Of a stretch of 64,000 nucleotides of DNA, positions 17,580 to 25,855 are shown in pieces (position 1 is the stretch's first letter; each line of letters starts with the position of its first letter). Location: contig CALSUH010000001.1 of the NCBI GenBank assembly GCA_943789485.1, positions 1-64,000 of the forward strand, given 5' to 3'. The position numbers and the translations under genes were made by a program. Below the pieces are notes generated by a model, which had not been told where the DNA came from, did not search any database, and saw only the letters and a program-made list of their open reading frames with translations. The DNA comes from an uncultured Pseudomonadales bacterium. GTDB lineage: Bacteria > Pseudomonadota > Gammaproteobacteria > Pseudomonadales > Pseudohongiellaceae.

Positions 17580-18458
17580 CTACAACTGTTCTGAAAACTG
17601 TCGCAGCTTGGCTTTTAGTTTTTCAGTGTTTTCCGGGCCAATTCGAATCAACTGCTTTTGCATTTCTTCCCTATTTTCGATGCTGGCATCTGCATAAAGA
17701 AACATAACTGAAGGCTTAACCAGTTGATAAGGGCCCTCGGTATTTGGCGAACGAAGCACGGCGTTAATCGCCGAGCGCAGGGTATCATCGAAGTTAACAT
17801 TTCTAGATCCGATTTCAGCATAGGCCTGCTGGAATAAGGGTTGAAGAGTTCGATAGAGAGTCATCGCTTGGTCAGTATCGACTGCCACAAAGGTATCGAT
17901 GAGTTGATTAAAACGATCGTGGGCATTCGCTTCCATCACGAAGAGATTCTCATCGATGTTGCGAACCGACATCTCCTGCTCTATCCGTTGGTAAGGCAGA
18001 CTAGTCTGAGGAAATTCACCTCGGCTAATATTATCAACGAACACAACGATACTCCGGATGAGCTGCTCATCAGCGAGTACTCGAATCAGCGCGGCGCCAT
18101 TTTGCAAAGCGCGTAATCCTTCAAAAACAAAATCATCACTGTCATTCAAACTGGGTAATTCGACGAGCTCCGTGGGCTGATCGTCTAAAATCGGTGCCGC
18201 AATCTCCACCTCTACCGGGGCATCAATGATTACCGGCGTAGCAGCGACAGCTGGCGGCTCTTCCCGCGGCTGCAAACGCGTCTGCGGCAAAGTCGGCGTG
18301 ATCACTGGGGCAGGCTCGGCAACGGACTGCACAGCAGTCGCTGGCACTATTACTGTTGTGGTGCCTGTGGGCGCCTCAAAAGTGGCCGCCAAGTACACCA
18401 AATACAATAGCGTAAACACGGCAATAGCCGCGACTACCCAAATGCCAAATTTTGACAT
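17580..18458 (-). CDS. DUF3014 family inner-membrane protein
   Basis: 292 residues from the ATG at 18458, chosen because GGAG lies 8 bases upstream and the hydrophobic segment IWVVAAIAVFTLLYLVYLAA begins directly; an in-frame ATG at 18530 would only add an unlikely leader. One N-terminal membrane anchor, a Pro/Ala/Thr/Val-rich linker (about residues 30-100), then the DUF3014 domain with LPSLNDSDDFVFEGL and a C-terminal helix-rich region ending in KAKLRQFSEQL. Found mainly in gammaproteobacteria; function unknown, presumably periplasmic. Confidence 0.85.
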   Translation of the reverse strand: MSKFGIWVVAAIAVFTLLYLVYLAATFEAPTGTTTVIVPATAVQSVAEPAPVITPTLPQTRLQPREEPPAVAATPVIIDAPVEVEIAAPILDDQPTELVELPSLNDSDDFVFEGLRALQNGAALIRVLADEQLIRSIVVFVDNISRGEFPQTSLPYQRIEQEMSVRNIDENLFVMEANAHDRFNQLIDTFVAVDTDQAMTLYRTLQPLFQQAYAEIGSRNVNFDDTLRSAINAVLRSPNTEGPYQLVKPSVMFLYADASIENREEMQKQLIRIGPENTEKLKAKLRQFSEQL

Positions 18459-18650
18459 GAAAACACTCCGTATGTGTGTGGTACCGCAAATTAGTTCAAG
18501 CCAAGGATGCACTCTCGCGCATTCTGTCACAGCACCCGACCGGCTACAACACAGCGGATAACCACATCAGTCTATAGCCACTAATTGCCCTAATTCAAAC
18601 ACAGTTGCCCAACAGGCACTTGCGCTTCAACTTAGCAGGTGGGCAAGAAA

Positions 18651-18680
18651 AAACCCGAATTCCTTGCGGAATTCGGGTTT
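18651..18680 (-). terminator. Rho-independent terminator of the Sec-peroxiredoxin gene
   Basis: A perfect 13-bp stem (AAACCCGAATTCC / GGAATTCGGGTTT) with loop TTGC, 35 bases past the stop of the peroxiredoxin. On the minus strand the stem ends in TTT and continues TTTC, giving a U-tract; the other strand is also followed by T-rich sequence, so it may work both ways. Confidence 0.88.
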
Positions 18681-18715
18681 CGTTTTTCTCATTCACGAAG
18701 TTTTTAATCGTGAAC

Positions 18716-19258
18716 TTATACCTTAGGAAAACCCAGCTCTTCCATCGTGCGAGTTAAGTCCTTGCCTGCCGTTGCGGGCTTAGTTTCTTTATCTATCTTT
18801 AAGATAGTGCCGTCAGCACCAATATAGTAGGTCCAACGATTCGCGAAACCAGCCGCCATCAATACACCGTATTCACTAGTCATCTCCTTGTCAGGATCTG
18901 CAAGAATTGGAAAACCAGCCGCGTGCTCTTCAGCAAAAGCTGTATTGTCTTCCAGCGTATCTACACTGGCCATAAAGTAAGCAACGTCAAAACTTTCAAT
19001 TTCTCTAGCACTGTCACGCAGCGCTTTGCATTGCATAGTTCATCCGCCGGTAAAGGCTTTAGGAAAAAAGGCAATCACTACAGGCTTCTCGCCCAGGAAT
19101 TGGGACATGCTGTAGCTCTGGCCATCCGATGCCTGCAGTGTGAAATCAGGTGCTTTATCACCCACTTCCAATGCGGCAGCAAATTGACTTCCCAGCGCGA
19201 CAGCCGCAAAAAGCGCAGCCAGCGTAAGCCGAGTTAGTCGATTAACAAATTGAGACAT
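18716..19258 (-). CDS. Candidate selenoprotein: secreted peroxiredoxin with Sec at the peroxidatic position
   Basis: 180 residues if the in-frame TGA at 19042-19040 (codon 73) is decoded. Start ATG 19258 follows GGAGGAG closely and opens a signal peptide (LTLAALFAAVALGSQFAAA). The thioredoxin fold begins LEVGDKAPDFTLQASDGQ, and the active site reads FFPKAFTGG-TGA-TMQCKALRDS, matching the BCP/AhpC pattern FYPxxxTPGCTxQxC with the peroxidatic Cys as TGA and a nearby Cys77 kept. The downstream half is normal (VSVDT-like MASVDTLEDNTAFAEEHAAGFPILADPDKEMTSEYGV as separate blocks). Without read-through the gene splits into two useless pieces of the same frame. A strong hairpin follows the TGA. Likely a periplasmic peroxide reductase. 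Alternative: sequencing error or mutation at this codon. Confidence 0.85.
19007..19025 (-). promoter_or_regulatory. Candidate bacterial SECIS element of the Sec-peroxiredoxin
   Basis: Beginning 14 bases after the TGA, AGCGCUG (19025-19019) pairs without mismatch (one G-U) with CAGUGCU (19013-19007) around the loop CGUGA, giving a 7-bp stem with G as second loop base. The loop starts 22 bases after the UGA, within the spacing usual for bacterial SECIS elements, which must lie in the coding sequence just after the UGA for SelB binding. Judged by eye, not by a folding program. Confidence 0.65.
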
Positions 19259-19441
19259 AATCTCCTCCGGTTGTTTAATACAGCCTCGAGCACGGAAGCG
19301 CCACGAGACAACCCCATTGAACACGTTGTATCGCATGTTTTCCAGTAAAACTGGATTTAAACTCGCTTTAAATACGACAACTGGAGGTGACTAGATCTAA
19401 ATGGCTTTAGAAATAGTGTATCCACCTGAGCTAGGGGATAT

Positions 19442-20560
19442 TTAGAATAACCGACGCGACCGCGACTGCCTGAGTAGTTGGGAGGCCTGGGTCTGCATCT
19501 CGGCAATCTGAGCCTCTAGCTCGGCACGCTCCACTCGGCCAAGATCAGAGCTCTGGTCATAAATCTGCCTCAGTCTATCGATAGATTCCTGCACCTCTCT
19601 GGTGCGTCTATTCATGGCGAGTTGCTTCGCATCCACTTGCGATTGACGGTAGCGTGGATTCTCTACTTGAACGTTGACGCATTCTCTGACGACTTGCCCT
19701 GAAGGGCTTCGCACATTGCGACAGCGCTGTTGATTGAGGTAGCGACTAACTGTTCCTTCAAAGGCAGTATAGGGAGTGCTGGCTATCGCTCTTGCCAGGA
19801 CCAGATCGGTCTCCGACTTGCCCTGGATAATCCCGATCAAATTCTTCGGCCTGGTATTTTCTTGAACCGCAAGATTTTCCAAAAGCCTCTCATAAAAATC
19901 GCTGAGATCTTCGGCATTACGCGAGTAAGAACGGTAACCAAGATCGAGTAAGTTCTGCCTTAACAGACGCAACTTCCATGAACCATAATTCTCTGCCGCC
20001 TCGAGATAGGCAAGATCACCTGGCGCATACAGACGACTGCTAATATGGTAGCGAAGCTCATGCAGATTGTCGGTCTCTTCCCAATTACGCAGCTGGCTGT
20101 TGCTCTCAATCAGACAAACAATGATGGGCAATTGTTCATCACTATAGAGCCCGGTATTGATCCGACTAATCTGCAGTGCATCGGTATAGACTTTGATTGC
20201 CGATTCGTAATCCTCGATTTCGACATACAGTGCCGCCAGATCGCCATAAGCCTCTTGCAGTTGAACTGAGTAGATTCCTTGATTGCCCTGCATTTCGTCA
20301 ATTGCCTGTTGGCGCAGATTTAACTCTCTTGCGAGCTCTGCTTCGTGCGCTCTTTCTTGCTCATTGCGCAAATCCACCTCGGCTAAATCTATCGCCTCTT
20401 GGGTGTCGAAGGTATCGAATTCTTCATCACCAATCTGTTCCTGAGCTTCTGCTAGGGCGCTAAACGCGACAACTAAATAAACCGCGAATGCCGCACAAGG
20501 CAAAATTCTCCAAGGTTTATTGATTAAGGATTTTGCCGTGTTGTTGCTTATTCTTTTCAT
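19442..20560 (-). CDS. Secreted TPR-containing protein of unknown function
   Basis: 372 residues from the ATG at 20560; an in-frame ATG at 20590 lacks a ribosome site, whereas AGG lies 7 bases before 20560. Signal peptide ending in VVAFSALAEAQ. An acidic coiled region (residues about 45-90) precedes at least one tetratricopeptide unit (LQEAYGDLAALYVEIEDYES...IKVYTDAL). A pair of cysteines occurs in QRCRNVRSPSGQVVRECVNV, compatible with a periplasmic disulfide. The C-terminus is a predicted coiled coil rich in Arg and Gln. I do not recognise a named family; similar proteins occur in marine gammaproteobacteria. A scaffold or adaptor role in the periplasm is only a guess. Confidence 0.75.
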   Translation of the reverse strand: MKRISNNTAKSLINKPWRILPCAAFAVYLVVAFSALAEAQEQIGDEEFDTFDTQEAIDLAEVDLRNEQERAHEAELARELNLRQQAIDEMQGNQGIYSVQLQEAYGDLAALYVEIEDYESAIKVYTDALQISRINTGLYSDEQLPIIVCLIESNSQLRNWEETDNLHELRYHISSRLYAPGDLAYLEAAENYGSWKLRLLRQNLLDLGYRSYSRNAEDLSDFYERLLENLAVQENTRPKNLIGIIQGKSETDLVLARAIASTPYTAFEGTVSRYLNQQRCRNVRSPSGQVVRECVNVQVENPRYRQSQVDAKQLAMNRRTREVQESIDRLRQIYDQSSDLGRVERAELEAQIAEMQTQASQLLRQSRSRRLF

Positions 20561-20647
20561 AGTGTTGCCTATCTTACTAACTCTCCGCATTTATAACGCG
20601 GTTCAGCTGAATCAATACTGAACCGAAAAGCACCCTGGCACTCGATC

Positions 20648-20653
20648 ATTATA
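20648..20653 (-). promoter_or_regulatory. Possible -10 box for the TPR gene
   Basis: A perfect TATAAT on the minus strand about 88 bases before the TPR gene start, in a notably AT-rich stretch. No good -35 hexamer at 16-18 bases, so the assignment is tentative. Confidence 0.3.
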
Positions 20654-20803
20654 ATACACGTATATACAATCTAAGTTATTGTTTTTAATTATTATTATCA
20701 CTCTACTTAGCGCCTTGACCGTAGCCGTTTTCGAGCCAGCGCAGCACAAATATTACGCCAATTGATACTCTTTAGTATTCAAAATAATATCGAACAATAG
20801 CAA

Positions 20804-21085
20804 GAGAGTCTCTGCCCTACTCACCGTTCACAATGCCGCGGCGTTTGACTGGTTCGAACAGCAGGCAGTCGAATAGACTCCATCTTCCGGCCCGGTGTAA
20901 CGAATTCTGAAGCAGCGCAGTCTGTCGATGAGATTCATGTCTTGAAATTCCCGGATCATGAAGTGTTCGATCGCTGCGCAGATGACGACAAACTGCTCGC
21001 GTTAGCGCCGCTCAAAGAGAAAGCAATTAGTGAGTCCACCGTGTAGGTGTCTGTCACCGAGGTGGATTATGCTGAGTTGGAATAG
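20804..21085 (+). pseudogene. Decayed small DUF1330-like gene
   Basis: Three consecutive segments in two frames resemble one small ferredoxin-like-fold protein: TVHNAAAFDWFEQQAVE (ending in TAG near 20873), then DSIFRPGVTNSEAAQSVDE, IHVLKFPDHEVFDR and LLALAPLKEKAISESTV, then TAG at about 21043 and VSVTEVDYAELE to the TAG at 21083. The pattern (RP near the middle, HxLxFP, LKEKAI) fits the DUF1330 family, about 100 residues. A deletion or frameshift plus at least one internal stop have disabled it, unless these are assembly errors. The rest of the 20561-21342 gap is AT-rich leader sequence to the left and, at 21086-21342, an unassigned stretch in which I see no complete gene. Confidence 0.5.
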
Positions 21086-21342
21086 CCCTAGCAGCAGTTA
21101 ATTGCTGCACTTGCAGCGTCACATCCCAGCCCTGCCCAAGCGCATTCCTGCACTTTCACCCGAGAAGACCCGAAATCTTCTCAACTGCTCGTCACACGGC
21201 AATGTTACATGACAAAATGCAGAAGCTGCGCTACTCTCAGGGGGCGAGTATTAGTAATCTATTTCCGAAAAAAATGATCTCATCTAAACGGCCTAACAGA
21301 ATAGACTAGCAAACATCGCTTTCCCAATAAGAGGATCTAATA

Positions 21343-23347
21343 ATGATAAGAATGCGCCAATTATGGAATACTTCAGCGAGCTTACTTCTAGCATCTTTAG
21401 CAACCCTAGCCAGCGCCCAACAAGATACCGTCGAATGGACTACTCTGGGCAATGACTTTGCTCATACGCGTTTCTCACCCTCTCAAGAAATCACCGCCGA
21501 GAATTTCAGTAATTTAGAAGTCGCCTGGCAATGGGACGGTTCCAGCTTCCAAGCTCAAAGCGGTCGCTCCACACCGAGTTACATCAACGGTCGAATGTAC
21601 ACGGTAGCGGGCGCACGTCGTCACGTCGTTGCAATTGATCCTAAGACCGGTGAAACAATCTGGTCCTACAGAGAACCGGATACCGAGCGTTATCAGTATT
21701 CGATGCGTGCCGACTACGGCAAGGGCGTGGGCTTCGGTCAGGTCGATGGCAAGGACATCATCTACATCATCTCTCCGGGATTCTTCCTCACTGCACTCGA
21801 TGCCGAAACCGGCGCTCCACTGGAAGGCTTCGGCAATCCTGTGCCTATAGATGGCTTCCCTGACACAGGCGTAGTCGATCTGCTTGCAGATCTAGGCCAT
21901 CCTTACGATCCCTATAAAGGCATTCCTTTGGAGCGGGGCTACATCACCTCCTCTTCCCCACCAATAGTCGTGAATGACGTTGTTATCGTGGGCAATTCAG
22001 CCGAACAGGGGCTACAACCAATCCAGAATCGAGAACGTTCCTGGCGATATGCTGGGCTACGATGCGGCTACCGGCGAGTTCCTTTGGAAGTTCAACGTGC
22101 TTCCTCAGCCAGGTGAATATGGACACGAGACCTGGGAGAACGATGCCTGGCAATACACCGGGGACATCTCATCATGGGCACCAATTTCAGCGGATCCCGA
22201 ATTAGGCCTGATCTACATACCCACTAACGGCGTGACTATTGATTACTACGGCGGGCACCATCCCGGAGACAATCTCTACGGCACAAGCTTGATCGCCTTG
22301 AATGCAAGAACCGGCGAGCGAGCTTGGCACTTCCAGATCGTGCATCACGATATCTGGAATTTCGATCTACCGACAGCACCTATTCTGTTAGACGTGAACA
22401 CCGAGCAAGGCCCTACCAAAATCGTGGCGCAGCCTACCAAACAGGGTTTGGTTTACACCTTCAACAGAGAAACTGGCGAACCGATCTGGCCTATTGAAGA
22501 AGTACCATTCCCTTCCTCGATCGTACCGGGAGAACAACTCGCTGCGACACAACCGATTCCGACAAAGCCAGCACCATTCGATATGCAGGGGCTAAGCCTC
22601 GATACATTGGTGGATTTTACCCCAGAGATTCGTGCGCAGGCGGTAGCGGCGGTGGCAGACTATCAGCTAGGGCCGTTGTTTAACCCGCCTCTACATAGAG
22701 ACAATCCACTGGGTAAAATCTCTTCGATGATCTGTCCTTCCGGTGCGGTAAATATTACGCATCCCTCTGTGGCCGATCCAACAACAGGCATCTTGTATGT
22801 CACGTCACGCTCGAGCTGTTCTGCTCGACCGCTTGTCTCTGGCGAAGAAGCCGACACCTACTACGATGCACCAACGGGCACGACACTGTCGCAATATGCG
22901 GCGGGTCGCGGCGGGCCAAGCCCGAGACATCCCTTAGGTATTCCTCTTTGGAAGCCACCCTATAGCCGCATCACGGCAATAGACATGAACACGGGCGAGC
23001 ATCTTTGGATGATTCCAACTGGCGAGACGCCTGCGCGGATTGCTAACCTGCCCCAGCTACAAGGTATTGATATTGGCAATACAGGGACGGGCAATGCCGT
23101 GCCTATGGTAGCTACAGCGAATCTGCTGCTATATTCCGATGTGGATGGCGCTGGCACACCGCAGCTGTTTGCCATCGACAAGGCAACAGGCGAAGAAGTA
23201 GGCAGAGTAGAAGTGCCCGCAGCAAGTCGCTACGGCATGAGTTCTTGGACACACGACGGCCATCAATACGTTATCCTGCAGACTGGAAGTACACTAACCG
23301 CCATGGCAATGCCCGGCGCAGCGGTGGACAGTTCAGGCGCACATTAA
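21343..23347 (+). pseudogene. Soluble PQQ-dependent dehydrogenase broken by one extra G
   Basis: The first frame (21343 to about 22008) has a signal peptide ([13 protein letters not shown]) and a PQQ-propeller start ([38 protein letters not shown]). The second frame (to 23347) resumes without loss: [44 protein letters not shown]. The two join if one G is removed from GGGG at 22008-22011, turning EQGLQP into [10 protein letters not shown]. The repaired protein would be about 667 residues, a periplasmic alcohol or sugar quinoprotein without a cytochrome domain. A homopolymer overcall is the simplest explanation; true gene loss is the alternative. The lectin-like gene lies 62 bases downstream, so they probably share a transcript. 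Confidence 0.8.
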
Positions 23348-23409
23348 TGAGTTAAATCTATTTGGTTAAACTTAGTAAATCAGACAATCAACAATCAAGG
23401 AGTAGGACT

Positions 23410-24063
23410 ATGAACAAGAAACTAATCTTAGCTTGTGCTATCGCAATTTCGGCAGCTGCTACGTTTAGCACGATCAACTCACAAGAAAATGAAATGAGCT
23501 TCTTCATTACTAGCGTGGGATCTGGCGATGGCGCAAATCTCGGCGGTTTAGCTGGAGCAGATGCGCATTGTGCAACTCTGGCCTCAGCAGCAGGGTCACG
23601 CGGCAAGACATGGGTTGCCTACTTAAGCGCGCATGAGACGGCAAACTCTCCGCGCGTTAACGCACGCGAGCGAATTGGCTTCGGCCCTTGGTACAACGCC
23701 GCAAACGTTGAAGTGGCTAGCACGCTGAATAACCTGCATAGCGACTACATGCAGCTCGGCAAGGCCAACTCTCTTACTGAGAATGGCGACACTGTAAACG
23801 GTCGAGGTGATACCCCAAATCAGCATGACATCCTTACCGGTTCATCGCTTAGCGGACGCCTGATCGACGATGGCTCAAACCATACCTGCAACAACTGGAC
23901 AAGCAACGGCGAAGGTTCTGCACAGGTTGGTCACTTCGACAGAACCGGTGGCGGAGCGAACCCAACCTCCTGGAACAACGCACACGGCTCCAGAGGTTGT
24001 GGTCAAGCCGATCTAGTTGCAACAGGTGGCGCTGGCTACTTCTACTGCTTTGCTAACGACTAG
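23410..24063 (+). CDS. Secreted lectin-like protein (endostatin-like fold), function unknown
   Basis: 217 residues from the ATG at 23410, which follows AAGGAG; earlier in-frame starts add only non-signal sequence. Signal peptide MNKKLILACAIAISAAATFS. The mature part has a widespread bacterial module with the blocks FFITSVGSGDGANLGGLAG, ADAHCATLA, KTWVAYLS, RIGFGPWYNAANV, NGRGDTPNQHDILTGS, CNNWTSNGEGSAQVGH, FDRTGG and GGAGYFYCF. Four Cys suggest two disulfides. The module is often labelled lectin or endostatin-like in databases, but its ligand is not known. It follows a quinoprotein gene and ends in a strong terminator. Confidence 0.75.
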   Translation: MNKKLILACAIAISAAATFSTINSQENEMSFFITSVGSGDGANLGGLAGADAHCATLASAAGSRGKTWVAYLSAHETANSPRVNARERIGFGPWYNAANVEVASTLNNLHSDYMQLGKANSLTENGDTVNGRGDTPNQHDILTGSSLSGRLIDDGSNHTCNNWTSNGEGSAQVGHFDRTGGGANPTSWNNAHGSRGCGQADLVATGGAGYFYCFAND

Positions 24064-24088
24064 TCTTCAGCAACTTAGTGATATCTCC

Positions 24089-24127
24089 AAATGGTGTTGT
24101 CGTAAAAGACAACACCATTTGTTTTTT
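24089..24127 (+). terminator. Rho-independent terminator
   Basis: AAATGGTGTTGTC (24089-24101) pairs perfectly with GACAACACCATTT (24108-24120) around GTAAAA, followed by GTTTTTT. It ends the quinoprotein/lectin-like transcript before the GST gene. Confidence 0.93.
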
Positions 24128-24147
24128 ACAGACAGGATAAATACCCA

Positions 24148-24777
24148 ATGAAACTTTATGGCATGGGCCAATCACGCTCTTTTCGCGCTCTGTGGGCTCT
24201 GGAAGAAAGTGGGCTTGATTACGAGTATATAAACACTACCCTGCGCACTGATAGCAGCGAGAGTGATAGCGCAAAGCATCCCAGCTATCTAGAGCTGAAC
24301 GTGCAGGGAAAAGTACCCACTCTCGTAGACGGCAATCTCGTATTGACCGAAAGCTTTGCGATAGTGAACTACATCGCGCGAAATGCACCTGATTCTGACT
24401 TGTTGCCCAAGGCAAGCACGCCCGCCTATGCAAAACTAGACGAGCTGACCTATTTCATCTTGGCCGAACTGGAACAACCACTTTGGTCCAAAGGCAAGCA
24501 CATGTTTGCGCTGCCAGAAGAAGTTAGAATTCCGGCGATGTTCGATACTGCGAAATTCGAATTCGACAAGGCGGTGAGAGCGCTAGATCATTTATTGCCT
24601 GAGATAGACAGTGAGTACACAATCGGTAGCAGCTTTTGCATCGCAGACCTTCTTCTCGCTCATACGTTTAATTGGGCGATCCGTTTCGAGTTCGACGTGC
24701 CTGACAAATATATTGCACTGCGTAACCGGCACTATCTAAGGCCCGCTGCCCAACGAGCGATGGCAGTCGTTGAATAG
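24148..24777 (+). CDS. Glutathione S-transferase family protein
   Basis: 209 residues. N-terminal thioredoxin-like domain with MKLYGMGQSRSFRALWALEE (Ser/Arg at the usual catalytic position), NVQGKVPTLVDG (cis-Pro) and LTESFAIVNYIA (glutathione-binding Glu-Ser). The all-helical C-terminal domain follows with FCIADLLLAHTFNW. Cytoplasmic; probably conjugates or reduces electrophiles with glutathione. Stop and the next gene's ATG are 2 bases apart, so the PDZ-S41 gene is translationally coupled to it. Confidence 0.9.
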   Translation: MKLYGMGQSRSFRALWALEESGLDYEYINTTLRTDSSESDSAKHPSYLELNVQGKVPTLVDGNLVLTESFAIVNYIARNAPDSDLLPKASTPAYAKLDELTYFILAELEQPLWSKGKHMFALPEEVRIPAMFDTAKFEFDKAVRALDHLLPEIDSEYTIGSSFCIADLLLAHTFNWAIRFEFDVPDKYIALRNRHYLRPAAQRAMAVVE

Positions 24778-24779
24778 AC

Positions 24780-25850
24780 ATGCATTCGACTGACCACTCG
24801 AACCTGGTAAGAGCGTGTCGAGCAATTCTGTGTTGCGCGGCAGTGTTGCTGACCCAACTTGCCGCGGCGCAGAATAGCAAGAATGCTGCTATCACTGCCG
24901 ACACACTTGAGTACTACTTAGTGACGGCATTTCAAGCGCCGACGGTTAAAGATCGTATTGCGTTAAATCACATTGGCATCGAGGTTCACCCTGTAGATGA
25001 CGGCTTTCTGGTAACCGCGTCATTGGAGGGCTATCCAGCACATCAAGCCGGCATAGAACGCGGAGACAGAATTCTACGTGTCGATGAAAAGCCTTTTCAC
25101 CCCGTCTTTTCCTTCAATGCCAAAGGCAGAGAGCCCGGTGAGTTTAGTCCTGCTGTCGCCGTCTTTCTGCTGGAATTTGAAAGGCGAGGCGAGGTTAAAT
25201 CAGTCGAGATCAAACCTGTTTTTGAAAATCTTTACGACAGTTACCGTTCTGCCACTTTGGATAGTGTTCAAGAATTTTCCGTGGGGAACAAAACAATTGG
25301 CTACATACGAATCTGGGGGCTTTCACGCAGCACATCGGATCTATTCACCCTAGAACGCACAATGCGAATGTTCAGGGACAGCGATGGCATGATAATCGAT
25401 CTGCGAAACTCTTACGGCTTCCTAAGTTCTAAACATTTGGATTTGTTCGTTCGTAATGGTCGTGGAAATTTTGAGGTATCGGATGCTTCGAATCGACATG
25501 CAGCAATTGCACAAAATTTCCCTGCAACTGCAACGCGAACATTTACGCGACCTATCGTCGTTTTAGTCAACTCAAAGACTCGCGGTGGAGCAGAATTGTT
25601 TGCGCATGGACTGGCAAAGCCAGAAAGGACAACAACGCTCGGCGAGAGTACCGCCGGGAAGATTGGAAGCTACTCGCACAACGGAAACATTATTCGCTAT
25701 TCGCCAGCAGATCAGGTTTTAATCGATGGCCAGCTCTTCGAAGCGCAAGGAGTGGTACCGAATGACTCCATTGCTTTCCCCTCCAGCCAAAGCAGCCGCA
25801 GTGACCCGCAGTTCGAAACTGCCGTAGACGTTCTGTTAGGAGTAATCTAG
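24780..25850 (+). CDS. Secreted PDZ/S41-like protein, probably catalytically inactive
   Basis: 356 residues with a signal peptide (ILCCAAVLLTQLAAAQ). A PDZ domain (LEGYPAHQAGIERGDRILRV) is followed by an S41 (C-terminal-processing-peptidase) domain with IGYIRIWGLS, DGMIIDLRNSYG and VVLVNSKTRGGAELFAHGL, then LGESTAGKIGSYS. In active S41 enzymes the nucleophile Ser sits in the TASASE or TRSGKE segment after VLVN; here that segment is KTRGGAE, with Gly in its place, although the downstream GK is retained. A scaffold or substrate-binding role is therefore inferred. The start overlaps closely with the GST stop. Confidence 0.8.
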   Translation: MHSTDHSNLVRACRAILCCAAVLLTQLAAAQNSKNAAITADTLEYYLVTAFQAPTVKDRIALNHIGIEVHPVDDGFLVTASLEGYPAHQAGIERGDRILRVDEKPFHPVFSFNAKGREPGEFSPAVAVFLLEFERRGEVKSVEIKPVFENLYDSYRSATLDSVQEFSVGNKTIGYIRIWGLSRSTSDLFTLERTMRMFRDSDGMIIDLRNSYGFLSSKHLDLFVRNGRGNFEVSDASNRHAAIAQNFPATATRTFTRPIVVLVNSKTRGGAELFAHGLAKPERTTTLGESTAGKIGSYSHNGNIIRYSPADQVLIDGQLFEAQGVVPNDSIAFPSSQSSRSDPQFETAVDVLLGVI

Positions 25851-25855
25851 CCCCG

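Noticed and set aside
21086..21342. A second decayed gene (EDPKS-type segment resembling a monooxygenase fold)
   Set aside because: Only one short segment gives similarity by eye, too little to support a feature.
21974..22116. Programmed ribosomal frameshift in the quinoprotein
   Set aside because: No slippery heptamer or downstream structure was seen; a homopolymer error is simpler.
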